Assembly (NCBI GenBank): GCA_009733715.1
Contig: WMKJ01000029.1
Span: forward strand, 60,447-124,446
Direction: 5' to 3'
Source: Herpomyces periplanetae
Lineage: Eukaryota > Ascomycota > Laboulbeniomycetes > Herpomycetales > Herpomycetaceae
Length of the DNA: 64,000 nt
Part shown: piece after piece, positions 33,400 to 45,019 of the stretch
How positions within the stretch are numbered: the stretch's first letter is position 1
Layout of the letters: each line of letters opens with the position of its first letter
Translations under genes and position numbers: made by a program
Notes under the pieces: model-generated
What the model was told of the DNA's origin: nothing
The model's input: only the letters and a program-made list of their open reading frames with translations
Databases searched by the model: none

Positions 33400-34588
33400 T
33401 TATGCTAGTTACTAATGGGAATTGCGACATACTGTAGGAATATCTATTCATGTTCACAATGTTCGTACGAGGGAGGGATTGTGTACGTTCAGGTTTAATT
33501 GTTCACAGAATTCCACGTAAACTGGTATCCATACTGGCATTAACTATATGGCAAGCATGTTACCCAGAGCTATTTGTCCAATTGATCGTAGTAACGTAGA
33601 GAGTTACTGAAGCATTCATCTTGTTTCATTGAATACTTCTCGAGTTCAATGCACTTAATGGTCACGATACCTTGATTTCTATCCGTTTTCGGTTAACGTA
33701 TAAAAAGTGAATAGCCGAGTAGTGTCATTGTTTGGCATGCTGCGCCTCCTTATTGGTTTCAACTTTCCACGTTAAGTCGCATGGGGACAGGAGGCAAGCT
33801 CGTATAAAACTAATTGATCTGGTCAGTTTAGCCCTTTGCCTGCTGTCTTAACGAACTTGGACCTGCACATAATTTATATGGGTGACTCGTCAGGAAACGT
33901 GGAGTAAACTATTTCATGGCTTAATACTGTAGGTGGCGAGATGTGATGGCGGTTGTGAGCGTTGAAGTGAACTTTACTCCACCAGTCAACCCGAGTAATT
34001 GACTATTGTTAGACTTGCCACGTTCACGCACACCACACACCAATTAGTAGGGGTTTGGCATTGTGTCTCTTACACAATTTGAAAATAAATGCTAATCCAT
34101 GCACTGAGAAACAGTTAGATTTGTGTTTATGGTGAGGTACGAATGAATTCTTATTTGTACAAGTAGCGCACAGGCAAGTATACGGGCAACTTGACGAACA
34201 TGCCACCCTTCATCCAGTAGGTCGACATTAAATAATAAATGCCAAAAAATTTGTTATCGATATACGCGATATTTAAAAATACTGATTAAACAATTCTAAG
34301 CTGCGCATTGGTTACAGATTTTTCCATTAACATATCCCATAAATAGGTTAAACTAACTTCTTAATAAGGTATAAGACAGCAAAAAAGGAGGGCTACGAAG
34401 TTGGCCAATAGATGAGAACCAAGCTAGTATCTCACGCTACACGATTTATGATGAGCCACACTCTCTGATGAATTTAAAATTCCAGATCCGAACACTAACT
34501 TGTTAACTCAAACCTATACACACCGACTAAAGTGCGGGCAAGGGGAGAAATGGAAGGCTGAGGCGAACTCTTTCCGAATTCAGTATGA

Positions 34589-34712
34589 AGCAGGGAAGTG
34601 CCTGCTAGAATCGAGTTCAACGGTTTTGTTGAGATGTTCCGTCGAACATTCGATTTGTGGGGCCTTCAGCCTTATAGGGATGACTCTCCCGGATAATCCT
34701 ATTCGCCGCCCC
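34589..34712. other. Hairpin cluster, candidate structured RNA
   Basis: Four inverted repeats follow one another: AGCAGG/CCTGCT, TCAAC/GTTGA, ATGTTC-cgtc-GAACAT and GGGGC/GCCCC. The last encloses ATAGG/CCTAT. The surrounding 200 bp are richer in GC than the flanks. I could not match it to RNase P, MRP, SRP or a spliceosomal RNA. The strand is unknown. Confidence 0.25.
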
Positions 34713-35769
34713 TCTTTGAGTTCGTTATGTATCAAAAAGCCTTGTGCAAAGTTAACTCTTTGGGCAAAAAACTTCATCACATTTATACGTGGACTTTATT
34801 TCCTTCTCTTAAAGTGTTTGCTTGTTGGACCAAGCGATTTTATTATGTTAAGCTTACGCTTATCATATAGATAAATTGTCTTTCATAAACATCGAAAATT
34901 GCTGTTTTGCATAAATTTTTTACCCAAGTGCCATCAATCTCCGGCATAGATATGCCCCATCTTACCGATGTTAGTGTGCTGTACACAAATTTTCCATTAT
35001 AAATGACTTCAACGCTTATCACAACCTATCATTAGATTGTGGTCGATTCCGTCGTTTATTTGCTCTTACCGTCTCATTCAAAGGGAAGAGGAGGGGGGCT
35101 CATGACTATGATGTAAAGTGTAGCATAGCTTAGTATTAACGTATAAGGTAGAGATTTATGCCATTATATATATTACACGAAATACTCTGTGAGAAAGCAT
35201 CGCGGCTTTTTGGGGTGGGCTAACTTGAAACTCCGTTGCGCATTCACGATGGACAGACTTCATATTATCTTTTGTTGGCAATTATGGATTTCGCAGTATT
35301 ATATTTTAAGAAAAAAAGATGGTAGATGATATATATTTGTTAACACTGCAAATGAAGGCCTTTGCTCACGTTTAGTTGCTCAGTAACTTGCTATCATTCG
35401 CCTTACACTTCTTTTCTTTGTGTTAACAAGTACTAGTATAGTAAATTATGACACATTGAACCTAATAGGGGAAATGTAGTATCTTGTAAATATGTGTTAT
35501 ACACTTGAGTTGATTTAAAGATGTTAAAACAACATCCTATAGGCTGTTATCTTGTAAATCAGGAGCTGAAAATTTTGCAAATTCAGTGACAACTCTTGCA
35601 ACCCCAACCGAAGGGTTTACCCGCCCTTTTGAATTATGCATTATTGGTCTTAATGAAGTTAATTAACTTTCCCGGACCAACAATCGGAGTTCATTAGCCC
35701 TTTCCCCTTTCTTCCCCGCTAAATGTTGTTCTTAGGTCATAATCTCCGTACAACTTTGTTCGTGACGGC

Positions 35770-35795
35770 GCTAGGCATTTCCCCCAACGCCTAGC
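35770..35795. repeat. 7-bp inverted repeat GCTAGGC/GCCTAGC
   Basis: A perfect 7-bp stem with a 12-base C-rich loop, in noncoding DNA. It could be a hairpin in a transcript or a protein-binding palindrome. Confidence 0.5.
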
Positions 35796-35866
35796 TTAAA
35801 ATATTGCGGAGGAACTGGTTTCTTACGGCCTTAAACATTGATATTCACGGGGAATTGGTTAAATTG

Positions 35867-35885
35867 GGAGAGGGGAGGGGAGGGG
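35867..35885 (+). repeat. G-quadruplex motif
   Basis: GGG-AGA-GGGGAGGGGAGGGG: four G-runs of three or more separated by one to three bases, in the gene-poor block. Confidence 0.75.
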
Positions 35886-37387
35886 AAATTTTAATACCCA
35901 AAAAAAACCTTTACCAAGGTATGTTCAAGATTTCATGTTTATATCAATATTTAAGTTTACTTACTCGTGAATATACGTTTCATGGTCAGCCCTAACTTAA
36001 AAAGTGTATTTAGTTCAAAACACAATGGTCACAATACACTTGAGTATCTGGTGTGTTTTAGAATGTATTCAGAAAGAATCAATCCTTACGTCGAAACTGT
36101 CAGTACGGTCAGAATAAATGTATAACGTTTAGCACAATACCACAGTCGATATAGTTGCTTTTTCTACGCTTAATTTAACTGTATTCTAGTCTCAATTACT
36201 CGAGACCACAACAGAAAATCCTTTAATATGTTTATGTAGGGATGTAATGGTGGTTAAATAGTAGTCTTGGAAAAGAAGGAAGATAAAAAAAGTCCTGACC
36301 ATTATACACATTTAGATCAAGTTAATGAGTAGTGAATACTTACAGATTAGGAATGTTCAATGCTTTGTAAATTTTTATCGTCCTAGGTAAAAATTTCGTT
36401 ATCTTCTCGACTAAGCTAAATTTATGACCTACCCGTTAGGTTAGAAAGGTTCCAACAGACCAGTAATGATGCTATTAGCTTGTGTAGATAGCTTATACTG
36501 AAGATGATGTCACGACGGCTTATTCGTTGGAAATTTGATAAGTGGTTCAGAGAGAAGTTAGGCTAATGTTTAGCTTCTACTATGCGTATGAGCTTGAAAA
36601 GTTTATGCACGCATGCTGGAGATTCTCAAGCGGTAAAAGTCTTACATCACAAATTTAGTTACAGCCGGTGTATATTTCTTCTCAAGCCTGGCCGGGAATT
36701 TTACCTTTAGTTATTTTTCCCGTCTAGTTTTCTCAAGTCCATTTATGGCATAAGTTTGAGCAAAGATAAGCCTTTGGTTCACCACTTACCTTCAGGCTTT
36801 TTGATGGCAAGGTAAAAAAGGTTCTGCTCACCGAATAATCTGAAACGTTCCCGAACGATCCCTTCCAAATATCCGATTTATTAAGCTGTCAGTACACTGC
36901 GAAGTCGATTGAGTGCCTAAGTGAACGATTGGTGACGCTCAATGCTGCATTTCAAGGTTGATTCACCTGGCACCTTGTCACAGCTATCCTTACCAGCTCA
37001 ACTAAGTTTTTGCTTAACAGAACTTGAAATTTGTCTGCCTGCCAGTGAGTCTACCTGCTTGCTTTGTTCAGTTTGCCAATTTGACTAAAGTTTCATGTTT
37101 TCCTTCCAGGTCAAGCTTAACTCAAGCGTTTTAATTGCCATTAACTCATACGCAATATTTTTGCAGCGTCAATATCCAAAATTACTCCTTCAACACCGCA
37201 TCACTCATTATACATGAAGTCAACCTTTCCCTCCCTCAAATCGGAATTTTCCACTTCATGTGTTCACATTAATTCTCCCTTGTTTTAACAGCGCTCATCA
37301 ATTTAACATTTGCGCGGACATTTTGACGACTTCAACAGTCCATCGTCCACATCTACCTTTATCTTTCTATACACTTATATATTCGAT

Positions 37388-39571
37388 ATGTCCACTGAAT
37401 CATCAAGTGAGCCTTTTCTCACTCGGCTGCAACCCCAGCCTATTATTCCCGTTACAAATTTGCATCCTATACCTGAACATTTATCCAGTATAACGGCCGA
37501 GTCACCGACTAGTTTAAGGCCCTCGAGTCCTGTGGTTCGTGCTATCGGATTCTCACAACTTGGTGTCGCTGTTGTTAGTCTAGCATTCTCATCTATGCTC
37601 GCCTTTCGGATATTCTTCGATAGTCGAAACTTTATGAAATCTCGTGGTATAAAAAGCCCAAGGTAAGTCATAAAAATTATTCAAAATAATAAAACAAAAA
37701 AACACTTTTACTTGTCATACACAGAGTTAACCCATTATCGCATCACTTATGACATGTGTCCTAATATACAGAATTATAACCGTATTACGATTAATTAGAC
37801 CAACCGAAACGTTTTTTTTCATTGCCACTATTGCTTTATCCGTGCAAAATGTCATTTTCATTACATTTTTGATTATTTCGTTATATAGAACGTCCAACCC
37901 AGACTGCAGTTTATCAACGTCGATCATTTATTCAAGTAAGTAACTTTCATATACCCAACCATGATCGACAGATAGTGGTAACCAGTCGCTAACTTGCATG
38001 TTTTAAGCCCTTTTCTTCGTGGGAAACGTTCACCTAATATTTGGCCTTGAGTCATTAGTTCGCTCGTTAAAACCGCATCCTTTTGAAGTCCGAAGACGCT
38101 GGATAAAACTAATCAGTTTATTAGCCGTAATAATTCTCACCATAGGTTCAGCTGCTCCATCGTTGATCTGGCCAGCTCATGAGCAATGTTTAACACTTAT
38201 GTTATATCATGTGGTGAAGTTTAACATGATCATTTTATCGGCTCTTATATTCCATATTTTTTGCTTTTTACTGATAGCTGCTATGCTGGGAATTCGTCTC
38301 TTCAAGCATACCAATATCGATCCAATCGAGCGGGTTACAGCTTCACGAATGTTCACAAATCTTATATTAATGGTATTTTTAGATGTAAGTTATTTCATGG
38401 ATAACTTACTAATGTTGACCTATGGTAATATATTAAAAAATGCTAACCCATTGCAATAATGATTGTTGTAAAGGTGCTCATATTACCATTTTTTGTTAAA
38501 TCAAAATCGAACAATTTTGTACAAAGTTTCCCAGCGCATACGGTCGCGGTATTTACTTTAGTGAGCTATGGAATCGTTCTACTTTTGACCCATTTATTCT
38601 TTCGAGCCTATCCCAATCAATTTATCATATCACCAAAAGGTTGGCATGTTTCGCCTCGTAAGATGTTTCACATGTCCGGCGATCAAGAGTCGACGACCAT
38701 ACGCCGTACCATGATTACACCAGATAGAAAAGCACCGAGAAATTTTCGTCAGATACTCTCATTAGAAATTAAGGGGAAAAAAGGCAATCGAGATACAAAC
38801 TCCCGTGGTTTAATCTCTCGGATATCCGAGCCAATTGCCATACCAGCTGAACCAAGTTTGTCCGTTGGATCAGAAGACTTGTGGAAGTGTGAAACTACAT
38901 CCATATCAGCTAGTGGTCACGCCGATTTAAGTGCAGGATCTGGCGGACGAAATCGACTGAGGAACCCGTTAATTAACTTTTCGAATTCTGGGCGTATGAA
39001 TCCCGAAACAAACGAACAGTCTTTACGGGTGGATATTATGCCCGGTTTAACGGCCGATTCACCCCTTATGTGGCAAAAACCATCCGTGAAAGACTCTAAA
39101 AATGATAAGTACAGCTTATTTCCAACTAATACTCTACCTCGACAACCAGCGAGAGCGTACGCATTACCTACGAGCAATAATTCAATTACCGTTTTACAAC
39201 GAGATGATGTATCAAATAATATTGCCGGTGTTATATCATCACGAGGTAAAGCACGAATAAAGCAGAACCGATTACTTAGTGTCTGGCAAAGTGATGATGA
39301 AGAGGACATCGAGGAATATATCGAAACCAGTCGTTCATCTTCCGTAGAGGAATCAGAATTAACGCTGAATACAAGTGAACGTGAATCAAGCTTCAGTAAC
39401 TTGACGAACCATCGATCGGACAGCTCTATAAGCCTGGCCACTATGCATATTGGATTTCGTGTATCGATTGCACCACCTCCGGCAACCGTTTTATCCGGTG
39501 GTGCTTTACCCTCCCCGACACCGTCTAGTTTTACCTTGGAGCATGGAAACGATAAGTTTAGCTCACCGTAG
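37388..39571 (+). CDS. Seven-helix receptor-like membrane protein (GPCR candidate)
   Basis: Four exons (37388-37662, 37772-37935, 38008-38384, 38474-39571) give 637 aa. Introns are 109, 72, 89 nt, all GTAAGT..AG with clear phases. The spliced protein has seven hydrophobic helices at about residues 54-77, 103-130, 139-162, 179-200, 207-242, 261-282 and 293-316. A ~50-residue Ser/Pro-rich N-terminus precedes them and a ~320-residue hydrophilic Ser/Arg-rich tail follows. Cys137 just before helix 3 and Cys207 just before helix 5 sit where the conserved GPCR disulfide forms. The helix 3 end lacks DRY and helix 7 lacks NPxxY. I do not recognise the family; a receptor role is inferred from topology. 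A polytopic non-receptor protein remains possible. Confidence 0.7.
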
Positions 39572-40057
39572 ATGATTTAACATGGGAAATTGCATGCATA
39601 CATGCACGCACATAGCATTATAATAGTGAAAGACGCTAACCGCTCCGCGAGTCCCGTGGTAACGAGGCGGCGGACTCGACCGCGGAGGCCGATGTGTGCG
39701 GGATTCGCAGGAGAACGAATTAAGTGGAACTGAGTAAAATGCTATCTTCATTAACGGTAGAAGTGGAGTTCTAATTGGAATTAACTTTGCATTATATGAA
39801 TGTGAAATTTGGAAGCAAAATTAAGAGTTTTCTTGGATAGCATGGTGGCTAATCATCAAGTATTAATTCTCACACTTTAAATGCATAAGGAGTATATGTG
39901 ATCCATGAAAGTGTACAAGAGCGCAGTGTTTATGAGTGCTGTGAGTTGCCAGCAAGTAACTCGTCTGCGCACTTAAGCCCGCAACGAGTAGTGGAACAGG
40001 TTAGCTTAAGTCCAATCATTTAATCAAATGAGAAAAGCAGTTAAACTTGAAATATGA
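39572..40057. other. Convergent spacer with GC-rich hairpin
   Basis: 486 bp between two stop codons. It is AT-rich apart from a GC-rich island at about 39636-39700 that contains a strong imperfect inverted repeat (39643-39687). No gene is seen. Confidence 0.55.
39643..39687. repeat. GC-rich imperfect hairpin
   Basis: CTCCGCG-AGTCC pairs with GGACT-cgac-CGCGGAG: twelve base pairs interrupted by a four-base bulge, with a 17-base loop. It lies 72 bp after the receptor-like gene stop. Confidence 0.6.
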
Positions 40058-42644
40058 TCACGACGAAATGCTGTGGTCAGAGATGAAGGAGTAAACGGAC
40101 GGAGATATTGGAGGTGGCGTGATGGATGGATAAAATTGAAGTGTGTGCCCATATGATACGGATGGCGATGTACTCTTGCGTAAGACAAACCGAGCTAATG
40201 GACCCGGTGAAGATGTAATTTTGCGTAAATTTTGCGGCTGCGGCAAAGGTAAATGAGGTGGTGGAGGTGGTGGAGCCGGTGGCAATGGAGGCGATGATGG
40301 AGCTGTAGTTGATGTCGCCTTATTCATGTTGGCCATGGTAGGTGATGAATTAGAGTGGGTGATAATTCTCAATGTAGGTGGGAGTTTTTTATCCGAAATC
40401 ACAGAGCGAGCTCCTGAGCGGGGGTGATTCTGTTGCAAATAATCCAAATGAGAATCTGCACGACCGGACGATGGCGATGCACTAAATTTTGCGAGATCAC
40501 TAGGTACAGCACTATAATTGTTAGGACTTTGCACCGAATTTTGGGAGGATGTCCTTGACATTGATATAGGCAAAGGCGGTAGTTCTCGCTCTAGTATTGG
40601 AAGTGATGTTGATGTTCGTGGTATAGGTGTTTGAATTGTGACGGGTGTCAAAACGGGAGGTGGTGGAGGAAGTGGTGGAGGTGTTGGTGATGATGAAATG
40701 GGAATATTTGGTTTTGAAGTATTGTCATCGCTGTACTCCGGTTTGGCTAGAGTTTTGAATGTAAGGTTAAGATCTGATAATGTTCTCATGATTAACTCTT
40801 GAACTTCATTTATATCGTTAACTTTATCGGAATCCGATATATATGATCTTGTAGATCTAACGTCTGACGTAGCTAGCGATTGACTTGACGGAGCTGAAAG
40901 TATCGGTCTAATTCTGCAGGGAAAATCAGACTGCTCAGTAGTATCTAAGGACACAAGTGATGATGGTTCAGTAGAGGGAGACCGGGATGGTAAGGTTGAA
41001 TTTGAAGCTCTACTACTTCTAAAGGTATTTCTTGATGATGGGTTAAATCGGGTCAAGGAAACTTTATGGAGACGAGCACTCTTACGGCGTAGAGAACGAG
41101 CTCTTCCATCCATTTGTTCGAGTAGCTTTTTCAACCGGTTTCTGGGAAGTTTGCGAAACCATCTTTTAGATTGAATGATTGTGCTGCGACGGACAGATGT
41201 GATGTCTATTTGAAAGGAAAACTTTCTTGATGATCGCTGCTGGTGTTTAGATTCCGGGAAAGTTGGCGTATACGCAGTAGCCGATAAACTTCTGTCAAGG
41301 GATGACGCTTCCAATAAAGATTTTTCGAAAAGAAAGCTAATGCTCGTATTTTCCGGTGAGTCTAGCGAAATGTCTGTCGCATCACATATGGAAGTTTTAA
41401 GAGTGCGTAGGGAGGGTAACCGGCGAGATGACCAAATGTGGAGAGTTTCGCGTGCAAATGACGTCCGACCCTGATATCGATCAACCGGATTTTTCAGCCC
41501 AATTAAGCTAGGTTTAGTTGGAAGTGGTTTATTAACGTTGGGGAACGATTTAAGGCTACCTGAATGAGCAGAGGTGGTTGAGGAGTACAGCTGAGGAGAC
41601 GATTCACGGGATAAAATTTGACGATTCTAAGGGTTAATACATACGAATGAGTGAGAAAGGACAAGTTAGCTTAATTGGGTAAAAGAGGTAGATGAATGCG
41701 AAGCTTACCCATGATTGGAGACTCGATATGGACTGTGAAACAGGTCGAGGAAATTCGGGTAAAGAGTTAATTAAATATTCCAGATCTTTCAAGGAATTGT
41801 TTAACGTGGAACCTTTGGAATTTAAATCGAGGAATTTAGAAAGCCAGTTCCTTTCGATTCCCACAAATATGCCGAGTGACTTGCGGAATATGTCAGTGCG
41901 AACTGATTGGGACATATTACCATGGGATTCGGAACGTATACGACTAACATAATGGATCATTAGGTAGATCGCTTTAATACCGTAGTCCACGTCAGATAGA
42001 GCATCATGTACGGCAAGTGAGGTATATTCTGTGATCTTGCGGAGACGAAGGGGACAATCAGTAATGGAATTACACGATGGAATGTAAGCGGAAGGGTCGG
42101 GTATTAGATGGTAATAACTCAAGGCTTGATGGAAATTACTGATGCGCTCTTTAATATCGGTGAGAGCTTCATCGAAATCTTCGTGAACAACGTCGAGATA
42201 ACGATCGACTTCAGCTGCGTGAAGGCGAATAATTCGAATAACTTCAGCGCTAGATTGGGCGAGTTTTTCGTGTAAAAGATGAAAACCAAAAGTAATTTGG
42301 GCTATAAGTTTGGTCAAAGGGTGATATTTTCGAGCGGGATTATCACGCCATTGTGAGGAGTAGTAATAGCCATGATAAGTATCATCCAGTAGCAAATGAG
42401 TTCGGCGAGAGGTAGCATTTTCGGATGAAGAAAGCCACGATGGTAATTGAGTGTCAAGTTCAAGAGACTCAAGGTAAGATTCATCAAAGGCACCTTGAAT
42501 AGCGGCAATGGGATGACGAGGTACGGTAGAAGAAAGTTCTTTGGGGGAATTTGAAAATGATGAAGAAAATGAATTTTGGAGGTCAGGCCTGGTGAGGTCC
42601 ATTATAGAAGATGAGGAAATAGTTGAATTGAGAATTGATGCCAT
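40058..42644 (-). CDS. Unrecognised protein: helical domain plus proline-rich C-terminal half
   Basis: Two exons on the minus strand (41709-42644, 40058-41626) give 834 aa. The 82-nt intron is GTAAGC..CTTAG with branch aagctaac. I do not recognise the gene. Residues ~105-310 are helix-forming and well ordered (HPLTKLIAQITFGFHLLHEK, then EVDRYLDVVHEDFDEALTDI). The second half is Ser/Arg-rich with a basic patch (RARSLRRKSARLHK) and two polyproline runs (about residues 624-640 and 752-775), like SH3, WW or profilin ligands. The ATG at 42644 gives MASILNST; the open frame further upstream encodes hydrophobic sequence from a C/T-rich leader and has other ATGs. A scaffold or cytoskeletal adaptor role is only a guess. 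Confidence 0.7.
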
Positions 42645-45019
42645 AACCACAAGGAATGTAAAGGAATTACAAGGGAGTGATTCATGGCCGGTGGAAGTGT
42701 AATAAGAGATGATGCAGTAGCTTAAAGCATAAAGGTAAGTATCGAGAGGATGGAACAAGTTGATGTGAAAAGGAAAAGAAAGGAAGAAAAAGGTAGGGAA
42801 AAGGAAGAGTAAAAAAGTTGAGTAAGGAAGTATAGAACAAACAAAGAAAGCAAGGTTAATGTCAATATACGAATAATCGTTGAAGAGTGGGAAACACGGT
42901 GAAAATAACTGAACCAGGAAAGGATTAAAACAAAGCTGGCGGTTTATGGGTATGAAAAAGGAGTGAGTTATGGGGTTAAATGAGGAGCAAGGATTCATAA
43001 GAATGGTTTTCGTTATACAGGCCAAATGCAACTTATGTGACAAAAGAGGACTGAGGGAAATGAAGGGAAGAGGAGATTTCCAGGAGATTAACTGGAACGT
43101 TAAGGGTAATTTTTGGCGGGGAAAATATATTCAGATATGATTGGAAGTAAAAGTATTGTGGTATTTTCATGAAATAAATTATTGTTGAAGTTGGAATAAG
43201 ATTTTTGATGGATGAGAAGATTTAAGAAATGGTAGATCAATGAGGACTGACATGGAAATCTACGTTTGAGGAGCTAAGGGAATAGTAAGGTTAACACAAG
43301 ATATGTTAACTAACAAGACCGAGATGGAGAGAGCATATGATAGTAGGATCATGATGAATTTGGAGGTATTTTGAGATTGGGGATGGATTTAGGAAGCTGA
43401 AGGCAGAAGGGTGGAGGAAGAGCGTATAGCGATATGTTGAAGCCGAAGCAATATACAAAGATGCACCGAATCCAAAACAGTACAGTGAAATGAACCATTA
43501 AAACGTGCAACGAATCCAACAGTACGGTTCAAATCAATTCATTCCTCCGTTCCTCCATTCCTCGATTTCTCTCTTCACACATCAAACAAGCCGCTGAAAC
43601 GGGCAACTCTCAGTTTAGTTTCCTATTTGGGTAATCTGCTATATAGGGAAGGGATGACTCTCATAAAACGGGCCCACTTATCCTAAAGAAGCAATTTGCC
43701 ATTCTGCTCGGGTCGCCATTTCCCCTTTTACCAGGTGACGTCTCAACCCCTATATTAGTCAGCTGACGGCTGGCGGCTTCCTGTTTGGCGTCGGTTCGGA
43801 AGGTGAATGTGTAGAAAAAGGAAGCTGCTATGGAATAACATGAAAATTCGAAATGTTGCCAGCAAGTTCCCGTGTTGTAAGATTTTGTGGTGAAGCATTA
43901 AATGTTCGATTTTCTGGTTCTTAAAGTTTGAATATTTTACATTCCTACTACGTTAATATTTCAAATCCTTTTAATTCCTAAGCTATAATATAATGTTTGA
44001 TCCCCCTTCGGTAAAATTTCTAGCCGTTCAACTTCCAATATAATTGTTCATCTACTGTTACCAATCTTTATATTCATCCACATTGTGTACATTTAATGGT
44101 ATGCGTAACCATTGTTAAAAATTCACTCTGCATGTATAAGTTAAACCGTGCCGTGCTTCCGTACCGCTTCTTGTATTAATCGTACTAAAGAAATTATCAA
44201 GGCTAGCCATTTTTTTACGCTAACACTCTCAATTCAACTTATCCTCATGCCTAGTCTGTTCACTTCACTCCTTAAATTTTAGCCCGTTTTAATTAGGAAA
44301 CGGACCACCAATCTCTTGTATTATCTAAATCACTCCACGTTTCTGCCGTGCATATCAAAACCTTTGGCTTTCTCTTCAATTTACCCGTGTTAATTATTCT
44401 TACCTTGCTTTCTTTCGGTTTCACCATTAATTCATTGCCCATTTTCCCTCTTCTCCAAACTTAGCCTTCATGTCAAATCTCCCTTGCTCATCTATTAACT
44501 TAATTTTCTACTCTAAACCAAATCTCTCACTTCATCCATCGACCTATTTCCTTTCCTCCCGAAATTCCCGCCTTATCCCCCCCATTACCACTTTAAACTT
44601 ACTTTGTTTCATCCCAATTAACAGGTTTACCACATCTGAACTACAACATAATCCATCACTTATTCTTTTTCTATCCCTTTAACCATCTTCATCTACCACC
44701 CATTATTCTCCTCTTCCACAATTCCTCATTCAACCCATCTCATCTACAAAACATTATTCCAGCTCATCCCATCCACTCATAATGTAGCATGACCTAATCA
44801 TGACGTCACATTCTCAATGAGCAATTATGTAAGTACATGTTTCTTACCAGCTTTACCACGCATCGTGGAAAATTGGTTCGCGATTGAACGTCTCTATGGA
44901 AAATAATTTTTCTCCTTCTTTTTTTTAGCTTCAAAGGCATGACTTTAAATTACGAGCGTTGTTTCTAGCATGTGGGGGCTTGATTGATGAGGACTCTACG
45001 TTCCGTTCATATTTCTAAT
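42645..45019. other. Divergent spacer, purine-rich near the minus-strand gene
   Basis: About 2.4 kb without a supportable gene. From 42645 to about 43400 the plus strand is A/G-rich (C/T-rich on the strand of the gene at 40058-42644). From about 44400 to 44780 the plus strand is C/T-rich towards GPI13. A CRE-like palindrome TGACGTCA sits at 44801-44808. Confidence 0.5.
44801..44808. promoter_or_regulatory. TGACGTCA (CRE-like) palindrome upstream of GPI13
   Basis: A perfect 8-bp palindrome matching the CREB/ATF consensus, about 212-219 bp upstream of the proposed GPI13 start. Function is inferred. Confidence 0.35.

Larger units (their letters stand above)
33400..37387. other. 4-kb gene-poor block
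   Basis: No frame here shows a recognisable domain, conserved motif or plausible exon chain; the longest frames are about 124 codons and overlap on both strands. The block is AT-rich with local GC-richer islands. It holds inverted repeats at 34589-34606, 34617-34632, 34634-34649, 34659-34712, 35520-35536 and 35770-35795, and a G-rich quadruplex motif at 35867-35885. The last 200 bp before the receptor-like gene are C/T-rich. It may contain noncoding RNA or simply be long UTR and promoter sequence. Confidence 0.5.

Noticed and set aside
34500-34874. 124-codon open frame in the gene-poor block
   Set aside because: It starts without an ATG, has no recognisable domain and is mirrored by an open frame on the other strand; a structured RNA or nothing is more likely.
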